A program made the position numbers and the translations under genes. A DNA stretch of 64,000 nt from NCBI RefSeq assembly GCF_019956555.1, contig NZ_JAHBDQ010000012.1, positions 62,001-126,000 on the forward strand. Direction: 5' to 3'. Under the pieces are notes generated by a model. That model was given only the letters and a program-made list of their open reading frames with translations. It ran no database searches and was not told the origin of the DNA. This stretch comes from Pseudomonas sp. A-RE-19. GTDB lineage: Bacteria; Pseudomonadota; Gammaproteobacteria; Pseudomonadales; Pseudomonadaceae. This document shows positions 1 through 8,927 of this stretch, piece by piece. Position 1 is the first letter of the stretch. Every line of letters starts with the position of its first letter.

Positions 1-498
1 TTCGAGATTATCGCTGCCCAATCGCGCCATGGCGGTGCTGCGGATGCCGGCGAACACGCCCATGGCCGCGTGGGGTGCAGGGTCGCCCGCGGCGGTGGTG
101 CTGGTGACGAATTGAGTCTGTTGGGCGATGCAATCCATGTCCGCCACTGAGGTGCCGGCGTCGATGGCGGTGATGTAGCGACCATCGAGTTCGTTGATGC
201 AACGCCCGAAGGCTTCGAACAGTGCGGCGCGATCGGCCACATGGAGCGGGCGAATAATCACCGCAACGCCACCGCCCTGGGCCAGACCGGCCAGGGCTGC
301 CTTGTAACTCATGCCCCGGGCAAGGCGCACAGCATCCTCGATCGCGGATTCGTCGGTGGGATAGGCAAGATAACGGCACCCGCCCAGGGCAGGTCCCAGA
401 CGGCTGTTATGGATGGCGATCACCGCCTTCAACCCGGTGACGGGGTCGACGCTCAGGTGCAGCGATTCAAGGCGAGTGCTTTGCATGAGAGCGAACAT
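1..498 (-). CDS. Leucine-dehydrogenase-family protein (Glu/Leu/Phe/Val dehydrogenase), 5' part, runs off the window
   Basis: The first 166 residues are present and the rest lies beyond base 1. The family oxidatively deaminates branched-chain amino acids with NAD. Family landmarks are visible: LGPALGGCRY (about residues 34-43), MSYKAALAGL (63-72), and GRYITAIDAGTSVADMD further on. The segment after MSYK should read GGGK, where the lysine is the catalytic residue of leucine and glutamate dehydrogenases; here it reads GGGV, with valine 78 encoded by GTT (bases 265-267 on the complement). The MSYK lysine is kept. The start at 498 was chosen because the reading MFALMQSTRLESL fits the family N-terminus. 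Family assignment is firm; activity is doubtful because of the substitution. No downstream partner is visible. Confidence 0.85.
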   Translation of the reverse strand, partial: MFALMQSTRLESLHLSVDPVTGLKAVIAIHNSRLGPALGGCRYLAYPTDESAIEDAVRLARGMSYKAALAGLAQGGGVAVIIRPLHVADRAALFEAFGRCINELDGRYITAIDAGTSVADMDCIAQQTQFVTSTTAAGDPAPHAAMGVFAGIRSTAMARLGSDNLE

Positions 499-681
499 CG
501 TAAGGCTCCCGAATCACTTCTTGTAGTCGCCAGTATAGGCTTGCGCACAAAAATTGCAGAAGCGCACCGGAATAAGCGACGCTGCTTTAAAGGCTTTTTG
601 ACATAACCTGTTACTGCCTGTGTGCGGCACTGGACGAAAACGCGGGACGGGGCTAAAACGAGGCATTCCCCGGAGATTTTG

Positions 682-1485
682 ATGACCCCGCGCCAATGCT
701 TTTTCGACTGTCTGCAACGATCGCCGCCCGCGCTGTTCGAGGCGGCGCTGTGGATTGCCGCCGAACATGATAAAGAGCTGAATCCCGAGGCCGTGCTGGC
801 AGATTTCACGGACCTGCAACAGCGGGTCAGCTACGGATTGCCGATGCTGCCGGTGAATGAATTGGCGCAACCGTTGTTGCGACGCATGAATGATCTGGGC
901 TTCGCTCAGGACGATTCCACGCCCTTGCGCCCGCAAGTGGCGTTGCTCCATAAAGTGCTGGAACGTCGGCGGGGGCAGCCGCTGGTGCTGGGGCTGATTG
1001 CGCTGGAACTGGCCAGAAGGCTGGAGATCCCCATGGTCGGGGTCAACTTCCCCGGGCATTTCCTGCTGCGGGTACCGGGAGACGATCATCTGCTCGATCC
1101 GTGCGGCGGTCGCCGGTTGTACCCCAATGATTGCCGTGAATTGTTGCAACGCCAGTACGGCCCGAACATGAAGCTCAGCGCCGAGCATTTGCAGACCGCC
1201 GAACCGGGGCAGATGCTGCAACGGCTGTCACGCAACCTGCGCCAGTTGTACCTGACGAACGATGACTACATCGACGCCTTGGTCGACGCCGAGCGCGTGC
1301 TGGAACTGGGTAACGCCAGCGCGTCCGATTACCTGGCACGAGCCAGCCTCTATCAACGGCTGGACTGCCCGAATGCCGAGCGTTTTGACCTGGAACACGC
1401 GCTGCTGCTCAGCGACGATCCGATCCAGCGAATTCGCCTGACCGAACGATTAGGGCACCTGCCGCCCAATTCGATCGTCCACTAA
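682..1485 (+). CDS. SirB1 family protein (transglutaminase-like fold with TPR-like tail)
   Basis: A 267-residue soluble protein with no signal peptide or membrane segment. The middle part, GQPLVLGLIALELARRLEIPMVGVNFPGHFLLR followed by DPCGGRRL, is the SirB1/transglutaminase-like core; the C-terminal third (NLRQLYLTNDDY, ALVDAERVLELGNASASDYLARASLYQRL) looks like TPR helices. The biochemical role of SirB1 proteins is not established. The ATG at 682 is preferred over an in-frame ATG at 622 because GGAG sits just upstream and the family starts near MTPRQCF. The last 23 codons plus the downstream REP pair are repeated in tandem after the gene, so alternative C-terminal ends lie immediately downstream. 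Confidence 0.85.
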   Translation: MTPRQCFFDCLQRSPPALFEAALWIAAEHDKELNPEAVLADFTDLQQRVSYGLPMLPVNELAQPLLRRMNDLGFAQDDSTPLRPQVALLHKVLERRRGQPLVLGLIALELARRLEIPMVGVNFPGHFLLRVPGDDHLLDPCGGRRLYPNDCRELLQRQYGPNMKLSAEHLQTAEPGQMLQRLSRNLRQLYLTNDDYIDALVDAERVLELGNASASDYLARASLYQRLDCPNAERFDLEHALLLSDDPIQRIRLTERLGHLPPNSIVH

Positions 1486-1980
1486 TCACTGTTCCTTGTA
1501 GGAGCCAGGCTTGCCGGCGAACCAGGCGCCTCGGTCCATCAGGAACACCGCGTTATCGTTCTTCGCGGGCAAGCCTCGCGCCTACAGGGCCAGATCCGAT
1601 CCAGCGAATTCGCCTGACCGAGCGATTAGGGCACCTGCCCGCCCAATTCGATCGTCCACTAATCACCGTTCCTTGTAGGAGCCAGGCTTGCCGGCGAACC
1701 AGGCGCCTCGGTCCATCAGGAACACCGCGTTATCGTTCTTCGCGGGCAAGCCTCGCTCCTACAGGGCCAGATCCGATCCAGCGGATTCGCCTGAGCGAGC
1801 GATTAGGGCACCTGCCGCCCAATTCGATCGTCCACTAATCACTGTTCCTTGTAGGAGCCAGGCTTGCCGGCGAACCAGGCGCCTCGGTCCATCAGGAACA
1901 CCGCGTTATCGTTCTTCGCGGGCAAGCCTCGCTCCTGCAGGGCCAGATCCGATCCAGCGGATTCGCCTGACCGAACGGTT
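1417..1980. repeat. Tandem array of gene 3' end plus REP pair, three full copies and a partial fourth
   Basis: Units begin at 1417, 1593, 1770 and 1946 with GATCCGATCCAGCG, giving periods of 176, 177 and 176 bases. Each unit holds the last codons of the SirB1 gene including its stop (DPIQRIRLTERL to the end), then an inverted REP pair (GTAGGAGCCAGGCTTGCCGG and, inverted, CGGGCAAGCCTCGC-CCTAC). Copies differ by a few point changes, and copy 2 has one extra C. The fourth copy diverges after ACCGAACG and would encode a different C-terminus (RLWHLLPRYGVSG). Short reading frames inside the array are by-products of the repeats. The array fills the whole gap between the SirB1 gene and maiA. Confidence 0.95.
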
Positions 1981-1998
1981 GTGGCATTTGCTACCTCG

Positions 1999-2634
1999 TT
2001 ATGGGGTATCGGGCTGATTCGACGGATGGGCCTGGAAGAATGCTGGATGTGTCGCCGCCAGCGCCGCCACTCGACGAATTCGCGGGTAGGCTTGCAGTGA
2101 AATATTGAAGCGCTCGGCCGCATACAACTGCGGGATCAAATAGACGTCCGCCAGCCCCGGTTGATCGCCAAAGCAATAACCGGCATCGCCGATCAATTGC
2201 TCCACCGTCGCCAAGCCTTGGCTGATCCAGTGACCGATCCACTCAACCACCTGCGGCTCGTCGTGCCCCAATTGCCGCAATTTATTGAGCACGCTGACGT
2301 TGTGCAGCGGGTGAACATCGCAACCGATCACCGCCGCCACGCCACGCTCATGGGCGCGGGCGGCGAGGTCTTTCGAGAGCAACGGCACCTGTGGATAACG
2401 TTCCTCCAGATACTCGATGATCGCCGGTGACTGGATCAGCAATTCGCCTTCGTCGGTGCGCAAGGCAGGCACCCGACCTTGGGGGTTGATGCCCAGATAC
2501 GCCGGTTGCCGATGTTCGCCACCTTGCGGCGCGATCAGGTTGATCGGCAGCGCCTGGTAATCCAGCCCCTTGAGCGCCAGCGCGATACGTACCCGGTATG
2601 ACGAGGTCGAACGGTAGTAGGTATAGAGTTCCAT
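1999..2634 (-). CDS. maiA: Maleylacetoacetate isomerase
   Basis: A 211-residue zeta-class glutathione-transferase-fold enzyme that isomerises maleylacetoacetate to fumarylacetoacetate with glutathione, the step between HmgA and FahA in tyrosine breakdown. The N-terminal thioredoxin-like half carries the zeta motif SSYRVRIALALKG (residues 11-23) and QSPAIIEYLEERYP for glutathione binding; the helical C-terminal half has DVHPLHNVSVLNKL and the GDQPGLADVYLIPQ region. Length is normal for the family. It is the last gene of hmgA-fahA-maiA, starting 12 bases after the fahA stop codon, so it is almost certainly co-transcribed. Confidence 0.97.
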   Translation of the reverse strand: MELYTYYRSTSSYRVRIALALKGLDYQALPINLIAPQGGEHRQPAYLGINPQGRVPALRTDEGELLIQSPAIIEYLEERYPQVPLLSKDLAARAHERGVAAVIGCDVHPLHNVSVLNKLRQLGHDEPQVVEWIGHWISQGLATVEQLIGDAGYCFGDQPGLADVYLIPQLYAAERFNISLQAYPRIRRVAALAATHPAFFQAHPSNQPDTP

Positions 2635-2646
2635 GACCCGACCCTC

Positions 2647-3951
2647 TCAACGTGCCGGCAATACTTTGCCGCGGCATTCACCAAAACCGATGGAAGCAAA
2701 ACCCTCGCGGCTGCAACGCGCGCGCAGGATGATTTCATCGCCATCCTCGAGGAATTTACGCACCTCGCCCGACGCCAGTTCGATCGGCTTTTTACCGCCC
2801 TCGGTGATTTCCAGCAGGCTGCCGAACTGACCGTTTTCCGGTCCCGACAAGGTGCCCGAACCGAACAGATCACCGGCCTGCAGCTGGCAGCCGTTAACAC
2901 TGTGGTGAGCCACCATCTGCGCGACAGTCCAGTACATGTGTTGGGTGTTACTCAGGGTCAAGCGCTGGGCCGGCAGATTTTGCTCGCGCATCGCTTCGGT
3001 CAGCAGCAGCACTTCCAGTTCGATATCGAAGGCGCCGGCAGCCTGATCGCGTTTGTCGAACAGGTATGGCAACGGCTGCGGATCGCCTTCTGGGCGCGCA
3101 GGCTGGGCACGACGAAACGGCTCCAGCGCTTCGGCCGTCACCACCCATGGCGAGATGCTGGTGATGAAACTCTTGGACAAAAACGGCCCCAGCGGCTGGT
3201 ATTCCCAAGCCTGGATATCCCGTGCCGACCAGTCGTTGAGCAGGCAGAAACCGGCGATGTGATCAGCGGCGTCACCGATGGCGATGGAGTCGCCCATCTC
3301 ATTGCCCGGACCAATCCAGATACCCAATTCCAGTTCGTAGTCCAGACGTGCGCACGGGCCGAAAACCGGCTCGGTCTGGCCGGCCGGCAGGGTCTGGCCT
3401 TTCGGCCGACGCACACCAGTGCCGGACGGGCGAATGGTCGAGGCACGACCGTGGTAACCGATCGGCACGTACTTGTAGTTCGGCAGCAACGGGTTATCCG
3501 GGCGGAACAGTTTGCCGACATTCTGCGCGTGCTCGATGCCGACATAGAAATCGGTGTAGTCGTTGATCTTCGCCGGCAGGTGCATTTCGCAATCCGCCGC
3601 CAGCGGCAGCAGTTTTGCGCCTTGGGCTTCGATCTTGCCGTGCAGGGTGCTGCCTTCGGCAAACAGTTCCAGCAGACGTTCGCGCAGGGCGACGCGAGCA
3701 TCGCGGCCCAATTCGAAGAACGCATTCAACTGACCGCCACGGGTGGCTTCTACGGCGGTGCGCGCAGCACCCTCGAACAGCCCGGCCTCCAATGCCGCTT
3801 CCAGATCAAAGATATGCTCGCCGATCGCCACGCCAGCGCGCGGCGCGGAGCCCTTCACGCTGAACACGCCCAATGGCAGGTTTTGCAGCGGAAAATCCCC
3901 GTGGCCGTTGGCGGAGGCAACCCAGCTACGAGTGATGGAAGTCTGCGTCAT
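2647..3951 (-). CDS. fahA: Fumarylacetoacetase
   Basis: A 434-residue hydrolase that splits 4-fumarylacetoacetate into fumarate and acetoacetate, the last step of the homogentisate pathway. Family motifs appear in order: DYTDFY (residues 131-136, metal and substrate site), PIGYHGR, the metal-binding LDYELELG, NDWSARDIQAWEY and GSGTLSGP near the C-terminus. The length matches full two-domain fumarylacetoacetases rather than the shorter FAH-like hydrolases. It begins 3 bases after the hmgA stop codon, with GGAGATAACCC ahead of the ATG, which indicates tight operon coupling. Confidence 0.98.
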   Translation of the reverse strand: MTQTSITRSWVASANGHGDFPLQNLPLGVFSVKGSAPRAGVAIGEHIFDLEAALEAGLFEGAARTAVEATRGGQLNAFFELGRDARVALRERLLELFAEGSTLHGKIEAQGAKLLPLAADCEMHLPAKINDYTDFYVGIEHAQNVGKLFRPDNPLLPNYKYVPIGYHGRASTIRPSGTGVRRPKGQTLPAGQTEPVFGPCARLDYELELGIWIGPGNEMGDSIAIGDAADHIAGFCLLNDWSARDIQAWEYQPLGPFLSKSFITSISPWVVTAEALEPFRRAQPARPEGDPQPLPYLFDKRDQAAGAFDIELEVLLLTEAMREQNLPAQRLTLSNTQHMYWTVAQMVAHHSVNGCQLQAGDLFGSGTLSGPENGQFGSLLEITEGGKKPIELASGEVRKFLEDGDEIILRARCSREGFASIGFGECRGKVLPAR

Positions 3952-3954
3952 GGG

Positions 3955-5259
3955 TTATCTCCGGGTCGGGTCGAAAGTGGTGGGCAACGTGGCCCAGCAG
4001 GCGTCGTAATTGTTTTGCAGTTGCGGGCAATCCAGAGCGAATCGGCTCGGGCGCAACACCTGGCTGGTCTCGAACATGAAGGCCATGGTGTTGTCGATTT
4101 TAGCCGGGGCCAGTTCCGCGTTGATCGCCTTGGTGCAGGTCTCGCCGTCGGGGCCGTGGGCGCTCATGCAGCTGTGCAACGAGGCGCCGCCAGGCACGAA
4201 ACCTTCGGCCTTGGCATCGTATTCGCCCTGGATCAGGCCCATGTATTCATTCATCAGGTTGCGGTGGAACCACGGCGGACGGAACGTCTTCTCGGCCACC
4301 ATCCAGCGTGGCGGGAAGATCACGAAGTCGAGGTTAGCCAGACCGTGCACGCTGGTCGGCGAGGTCAGGACGGTGAAAATCGATGGGTCCGGGTGATCGA
4401 AACTGACCGTGCCGATGGTGTTGAAACGGCGCAGGTCATATTTGTACGGCACGTTATTGCCGTGCCAGGCGACCACGTTCAGTGGCGAATGATCAAGTTC
4501 GCAACCCCACAACTGGCCGAGGAATTTCTGTACCAGGGTGGTCGGTTGCTTGAGGTGTTCGTAATGGGCCACTGGCGTCAGGAAGTCGCGAGCGTTGGCC
4601 AGGCCGTTGCTGCCAATCGGCCCCAGATCCGGCAGGCGCAATGGCGCGCCGTGGTTTTCGGCCATGTAGCCGCGGGCTTGCGGATCAAGCAGTTCGACAC
4701 GGAATTTCAACCCGCGAGGCAGGACGGCGATTTCCAGCGGCTCCAGCTCCAGCACGCCCAGTTCGGTGGCGATGCGCAGGCGCCCCAGTTCCGGCACCAG
4801 CAGCAGTTCGCCGTCAGCGTTGAAAAACACCCGTTCCATGGAACGGTTGGCGCTGTAGTTATAGATGCTGATCCCGGACGGTTTTTCCGCGCCCGAATTG
4901 GCGGCCATGCTCACCAGCCCGTCGATGAAATCGGTGGGCTCGGTCGGGATGTCCAAGGGGTTCCAGCGCAGGCGATTGGGGGTGACGTCACCCAATGGGC
5001 CGCCGGCCAGTTGCCGATCCAGCTTCACGAATGCCGGGTGATTGGCCGACGGCTGAATGCGGTACATCCAGGTCCGCCGCGCTTCGCTGCGAGGCATGGT
5101 GAAGGCCGTACCGGAGAACAATTCGGTGTACAGGCCGTAAGGCGCTTTTTGTGGGGAGTTCTGGCCGACGGGCAGTGCGCCGGGCAACGCTTCGCTGCTG
5201 AATTCGTTGCCAAAGCCTGACTGGTAAGCCAGCGCTGGCGCCGTTGAATCGAGGTTCAT
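3955..5259 (-). CDS. hmgA: Homogentisate 1,2-dioxygenase
   Basis: A 434-residue cupin-fold Fe(II) dioxygenase that opens the homogentisate ring to give maleylacetoacetate. Visible signatures are the N-terminal [32 protein letters not shown] (one iron histidine and the glutamate of the iron site) and [14 protein letters not shown] (a further histidine). The ATG at 5259 ([12 protein letters not shown]) has an AGGAGG four bases upstream; an in-frame ATG at 5319 would add 20 atypical residues. It is the first gene of the hmgA-fahA-maiA operon and is divergent from hmgR, which probably represses it until homogentisate is present. Confidence 0.98.
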   Translation of the reverse strand: MNLDSTAPALAYQSGFGNEFSSEALPGALPVGQNSPQKAPYGLYTELFSGTAFTMPRSEARRTWMYRIQPSANHPAFVKLDRQLAGGPLGDVTPNRLRWNPLDIPTEPTDFIDGLVSMAANSGAEKPSGISIYNYSANRSMERVFFNADGELLLVPELGRLRIATELGVLELEPLEIAVLPRGLKFRVELLDPQARGYMAENHGAPLRLPDLGPIGSNGLANARDFLTPVAHYEHLKQPTTLVQKFLGQLWGCELDHSPLNVVAWHGNNVPYKYDLRRFNTIGTVSFDHPDPSIFTVLTSPTSVHGLANLDFVIFPPRWMVAEKTFRPPWFHRNLMNEYMGLIQGEYDAKAEGFVPGGASLHSCMSAHGPDGETCTKAINAELAPAKIDNTMAFMFETSQVLRPSRFALDCPQLQNNYDACWATLPTTFDPTRR

Positions 5260-5335
5260 GGAGCCTCCTGAACGGGGAGTGGGCAATGGCCTGTCGCTCT
5301 GCTGAAGAGGTCCAGACATGCCGGGTTATTTTTAT

Positions 5336-5350
5336 CGTAATTCAATTACG
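5336..5350. promoter_or_regulatory. Inverted repeat in the hmgA/hmgR divergent promoter region, probable HmgR operator
   Basis: The gap holds CGTAATTCAATTACG, a perfect 7-base inverted repeat around one central base. A related CGTAATT half-site follows at 5356. In Pseudomonas putida HmgR binds a palindrome in this same divergent region, so this is the obvious operator candidate for control of both directions. The sequence shows the symmetry; HmgR binding is inferred. Confidence 0.7.
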
Positions 5351-5422
5351 CATAACGTAATTTGATTGGTATTGACCGTCAAGCTATAAAGACGCCCATT
5401 CGTCCCGGGATCACACCGCCTC

Positions 5423-6214
5423 ATGACCAGCGAAAGCAACGGTAAACAGAAAGTCCGCTCGGCCGAGGTCGGCACCGACATCCTCAAGGCGCTTGCCGAA
5501 CTGTCGCCCTCGACCTCGTTGTCGCGCCTGGCCGAACACGTGCAGATGCCGGCGAGCAAGGTTCACCGCTATTTGCAGGCATTGATCGCCAGCGGTTTTG
5601 CTGAGCAGAACACCGCCACCAACCATTACGGCCTCGGTCGTGAAGCGCTTCGGGTCGGTCTGGCTGCCCTGAACAGTATGGACGTGCTGAAAGTCGCCGC
5701 CCTGCCCTTGGCCGAGTTGCGTGATGAACTGAACGAAACCTGCTTTCTGGCGGTGTGGGGCAATCAGGGCGCGACGGTGGTGCACATCGAACCGGCGGTG
5801 CGGGCGGTGACGGTGGTCACGCAATTGGGATCGGTTTTACCCTTGCTCAGTTCGTCGACAGGGCTGGTGTTCAGTGCCTATTTGCCTCACCGCGAAACCG
5901 ATGAGTTGCGCGATCTCGAGGTCCGCGCCACCGACGTTCATCCATTGGCTGATGAGCAAACCTACGCCACATTGTGCGAGCAGATTCGCGAACGCGGCCT
6001 GCACCATGTTCACGGTTTGCTGATGCCCGGCGTGGATGCGTTGTCGGCACCGGTGTTCAATGCGGTCGGCCAGGTGGCGGCGGTGATGACCATCGTCGGC
6101 CCGACCTCGTTATTCCATGCCGATGAAAACGGCCCGGCGGCGCAGCGTTTGCTGGCGGCGACCCGGGCCGTGAGTTGGCGGATGGGTTATCAGAGCGAAG
6201 ACGCCAGTCGCTAG
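5423..6214 (+). CDS. hmgR: IclR-family regulator of homogentisate catabolism
   Basis: A 263-residue IclR-type regulator. The winged helix-turn-helix is at about residues 20-75 (LAEHVQMPASKVHRYLQALIASG), and the C-terminal IclR effector domain contains ALPLAELRDELNETCFLAVW and GVDALSAPVFNAVGQVAAVMTIVG. Divergent placement 163 bases from hmgA, the gene its P. putida counterpart represses, supports the HmgR name; homogentisate is the known inducer in that system. ATG 5423 gives the usual short basic leader before the DNA-binding domain. Confidence 0.92.
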   Translation: MTSESNGKQKVRSAEVGTDILKALAELSPSTSLSRLAEHVQMPASKVHRYLQALIASGFAEQNTATNHYGLGREALRVGLAALNSMDVLKVAALPLAELRDELNETCFLAVWGNQGATVVHIEPAVRAVTVVTQLGSVLPLLSSSTGLVFSAYLPHRETDELRDLEVRATDVHPLADEQTYATLCEQIRERGLHHVHGLLMPGVDALSAPVFNAVGQVAAVMTIVGPTSLFHADENGPAAQRLLAATRAVSWRMGYQSEDASR

Positions 6215-6228
6215 CCACGTCTTACACG

Positions 6229-8787
6229 TTAGCCCCACAGTCCCAACAACTTGGCTTTGGCTACCGCCTGGGTTCTGCGCTCGACCCCCAACTTTCCATG
6301 TATTCGTCGGGCATGGGTTTTCACCGTATGTAATGAAATGAACAGCGTCTCGGCAATCTGCTGATTGGAATTACCGAGGGCAATCAACTTCAGCACTTCC
6401 AGTTCACGCTGACTCAGTGGATTGGACTGTTGCGGGGTGACATCACTTCCAGCGGGCGCCCCCAACCCGGTCAATGCCTCGAGCAATGGCGCCTGACGCA
6501 GGCGTAACTCGTGCAACACCTGATGCCCCTGAAAACGAGCGACCATGCGCAGGCCTTCACGCAATACCTCAGTGGCCTGCAGGGTGTCGCCACTGAGCCA
6601 TAGCACTTCGGCCATGGCCAATTGCAGTTCGGTATTGAGCGCATGCATCCCATGTTCCCGGGCATGCGCCAACAATGACTGAAGAGAGGCCAGCGCCTGG
6701 GCATTGGCCTGCCCGCTCTGAACCTCGGCCAGTATCAACAAGTACTCGATCCGCGGAATCAATTCCAGGGTCGCCGGTGGTGCTTGCCGCGCCCCAGGTC
6801 CCCGGTAGTGCTTGAGCACTCGGCTCAATGCCTCATGCGCCAATTCCGGGCGACCTTGTTGCAACCAGAAATGGCTGCTGACTTGCAACAGAGCGCTGCG
6901 GTAGACGGTGTCGGGGATGTGCCGTTGTTGCATCAAACGTTCTGCGTCGCGCAACCGGACAAACGCCTGGGCGTAATCACCCTTGTTTGCAGCCAGTTGC
7001 GCCTGACCGAGAAACCCATACAGCACGCGCTTGTCGTGGTTGCGCAAGCAATCGTCCAAGCCTGCCTGAAAGAACTCGGCAGCGCGCTCGTCTGCGCCCT
7101 GGCACAAGGCCAACCGCCCTCGGCGCAACGCAATTCGCCCCAGCAGCGGTGTCGGTGGATCCGAGCGCTGACGGAGCAATTCATCAATGTTGCAGAGCAG
7201 ACTTTCGGCCCGCATCGCCGCGCCCCGTTGTTCCAGCAATTGTGCATGATCGAGTTCCATCAACCCCTCGAACACCAGCGAACCTTGTCCCCGCGCCAGG
7301 CACAAAGCCTCGCGGTTATGGGCATGCGCCACGTCGAGTTCGCCCCTTAGCAAGGCTTGTTGCGTCAGCCCCGACAAACACATCAGCCGCGCCGTCCAGC
7401 ATTGGGGATCGAGCGCGCTCAAGGCTTCAAGAAAGTGCGCGCGTGAAGTCTCCATTTGCCCTTGCAAATGCAGTAACCAACCCTGCAGAGACTGCCAGCG
7501 TCCAATCAATTGACGCTGGAGTACCGCCGAGGGTTGAGGGGTGAAATTCGCCAAATGAGCGATGCACAGGGTCGCTTGTTCAAAACGTCCGGCGAACAAC
7601 AGAGCGGCTGTCAGCAATCCGACCAACTGCGGACTGCCCAACGTCAGTTCCTCGCCTTGCTGCTCATGCAAACGCAGCAACAGCACCACCGTCTGCTCTT
7701 CGAACAACTGCTCGAAACTGAAGTGCTGCAACAGGCTGACCGCCACTTCGTATTCCTCGGCCAGCAATGCCTGTTCGAAGGCCAACTTCCAATCCTGTTC
7801 GGCACAGAACCATTGGCAGGCACGGCGATGCCAGGAGCGTCCTGCCGGCCATGGCTCATCGCGCAACAACTGAGTGAACGGGGTGAAAATCTGCAGCCAG
7901 TCGGTGGAGTCCCGCCAAGGTTCGATAAAGCAGCCCAGCACTTGCAATGTCTTCAGGTACTGCGCGCCCTCCCCCGTTCCAAACAGGTGATCGCACAGCC
8001 GGGCATTGAAGCGTGGCAAGTGGGCCAGCACGCGCCAAACCTCACTCAACTCAGGCGTCAGCGAGCTGAATAATTCATGCTCCAGGTAATCGAGCAAGGT
8101 GTCCGCCCGTCCCATGGGTTTGTCCTGACGCGACCAGTCGCACTTTTGCAGCAATGCAATCCGCACACCGGCACACCAGCCGCCGGTGCGCTGGATGATC
8201 CGACTGGCCACCTTACTGGCCTGCTCCGGTACCCAGGGCTGCACTATCTGCTCGACCTCACCTGAAGTGAACGCCAGCGAAGCGCTTTCGCAGTCGTACA
8301 ACTCGTCATCGAGCAGCAACCTTGGCCAGTTGCATTGCGGTCGGCGACGAGCGCCTATCCACCAGGTGAGCATCGGACTGCCGATTGTCAGCACGCGATC
8401 CAGAAGCTGGTCCAGTTCCGGGTTCGGGAGGCGGCAATAGTCGTCGAGAAACAGCCAGGTCGGTGTCTGCAATCGGGCGAGATACCCAAGCAACCCGGCT
8501 TCGTCCGAGGAGGCCAGCCCCAACGTCTCTGCCAGGCGCTGACGAAAATCAGCCGCGCTCGACGCCACGCCAGACAAGGGCAGCCAATGCACCCGGCACT
8601 GGCTGGGTGCCTGCAACAGGCACTCGGCGAGCAGCGAACTCTTGCCACTGCCAGCCGGAGCGCAGAGCAATTTGACCCGTGCCGTGGAAGCCAGTAACGG
8701 CTCACTCAAGCGAGCCCGCGACAGGTGATGAGAGGACAGACGGGGCAGGAATCCAGAACGGTCCAGACACGGAGTCATGGCGGTCAT
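6229..8787 (-). CDS. MalT-like LuxR-family transcriptional regulator (STAND ATPase)
   Basis: An 852-residue regulator with an N-terminal signalling ATPase: Walker A APAGSGKSS (residues 43-51) and a Walker B-like WLFLDDYCRL. A long helical TPR-like middle region follows, and a LuxR helix-turn-helix ends the protein (about 789-852: LSQRELEVLKLIALGNSNQQIAETLFISLHTVKTHARRIHGKLGVERR). The size and layout match MalT/AlkS-type activators, which bind an inducer through the repeat region. The neighbouring DUF1329 and DUF1302 genes, read in the same direction from upstream but separated from it by a terminator, are plausible targets; no target can be proven from sequence. The ATG at 8787 was chosen; a second ATG lies three codons in. 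Confidence 0.88.
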   Translation of the reverse strand: MTAMTPCLDRSGFLPRLSSHHLSRARLSEPLLASTARVKLLCAPAGSGKSSLLAECLLQAPSQCRVHWLPLSGVASSAADFRQRLAETLGLASSDEAGLLGYLARLQTPTWLFLDDYCRLPNPELDQLLDRVLTIGSPMLTWWIGARRRPQCNWPRLLLDDELYDCESASLAFTSGEVEQIVQPWVPEQASKVASRIIQRTGGWCAGVRIALLQKCDWSRQDKPMGRADTLLDYLEHELFSSLTPELSEVWRVLAHLPRFNARLCDHLFGTGEGAQYLKTLQVLGCFIEPWRDSTDWLQIFTPFTQLLRDEPWPAGRSWHRRACQWFCAEQDWKLAFEQALLAEEYEVAVSLLQHFSFEQLFEEQTVVLLLRLHEQQGEELTLGSPQLVGLLTAALLFAGRFEQATLCIAHLANFTPQPSAVLQRQLIGRWQSLQGWLLHLQGQMETSRAHFLEALSALDPQCWTARLMCLSGLTQQALLRGELDVAHAHNREALCLARGQGSLVFEGLMELDHAQLLEQRGAAMRAESLLCNIDELLRQRSDPPTPLLGRIALRRGRLALCQGADERAAEFFQAGLDDCLRNHDKRVLYGFLGQAQLAANKGDYAQAFVRLRDAERLMQQRHIPDTVYRSALLQVSSHFWLQQGRPELAHEALSRVLKHYRGPGARQAPPATLELIPRIEYLLILAEVQSGQANAQALASLQSLLAHAREHGMHALNTELQLAMAEVLWLSGDTLQATEVLREGLRMVARFQGHQVLHELRLRQAPLLEALTGLGAPAGSDVTPQQSNPLSQRELEVLKLIALGNSNQQIAETLFISLHTVKTHARRIHGKLGVERRTQAVAKAKLLGLWG

Positions 8788-8876
8788 TGCGGCGTGCCTT
8801 TTTATAATTGTCCGGCCACCCTAGCCCTCTCCAACCCGCTTGTTGAGAAGTATTCAGGACGCTGATTGGCGCCCAT

Positions 8877-8900
8877 AAAAAAGGCGACCCGCGGGTCGCC
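8877..8900 (-). terminator. Intrinsic terminator of the DUF1302-DUF1329 unit
   Basis: On the complement, a perfect stem GGCGACCCGCGGGTCGCC is followed directly by six T. It lies 28 bases after the DUF1329 stop codon and ahead of the LuxR gene, so it separates the two transcription units. Confidence 0.9.
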
Positions 8901-8927
8901 TCTCGTGCTGCCCATGTATCAAAACCC

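Noticed and set aside
1688..2100. Two overlapping small frames with repeated protein sequence
   Set aside because: They read through the tandem REP-containing units; the repeated protein is a by-product of the DNA repeat.
2902..5220. Open frame of 772 codons on the plus strand
   Set aside because: Antisense to fahA and hmgA, both certain.
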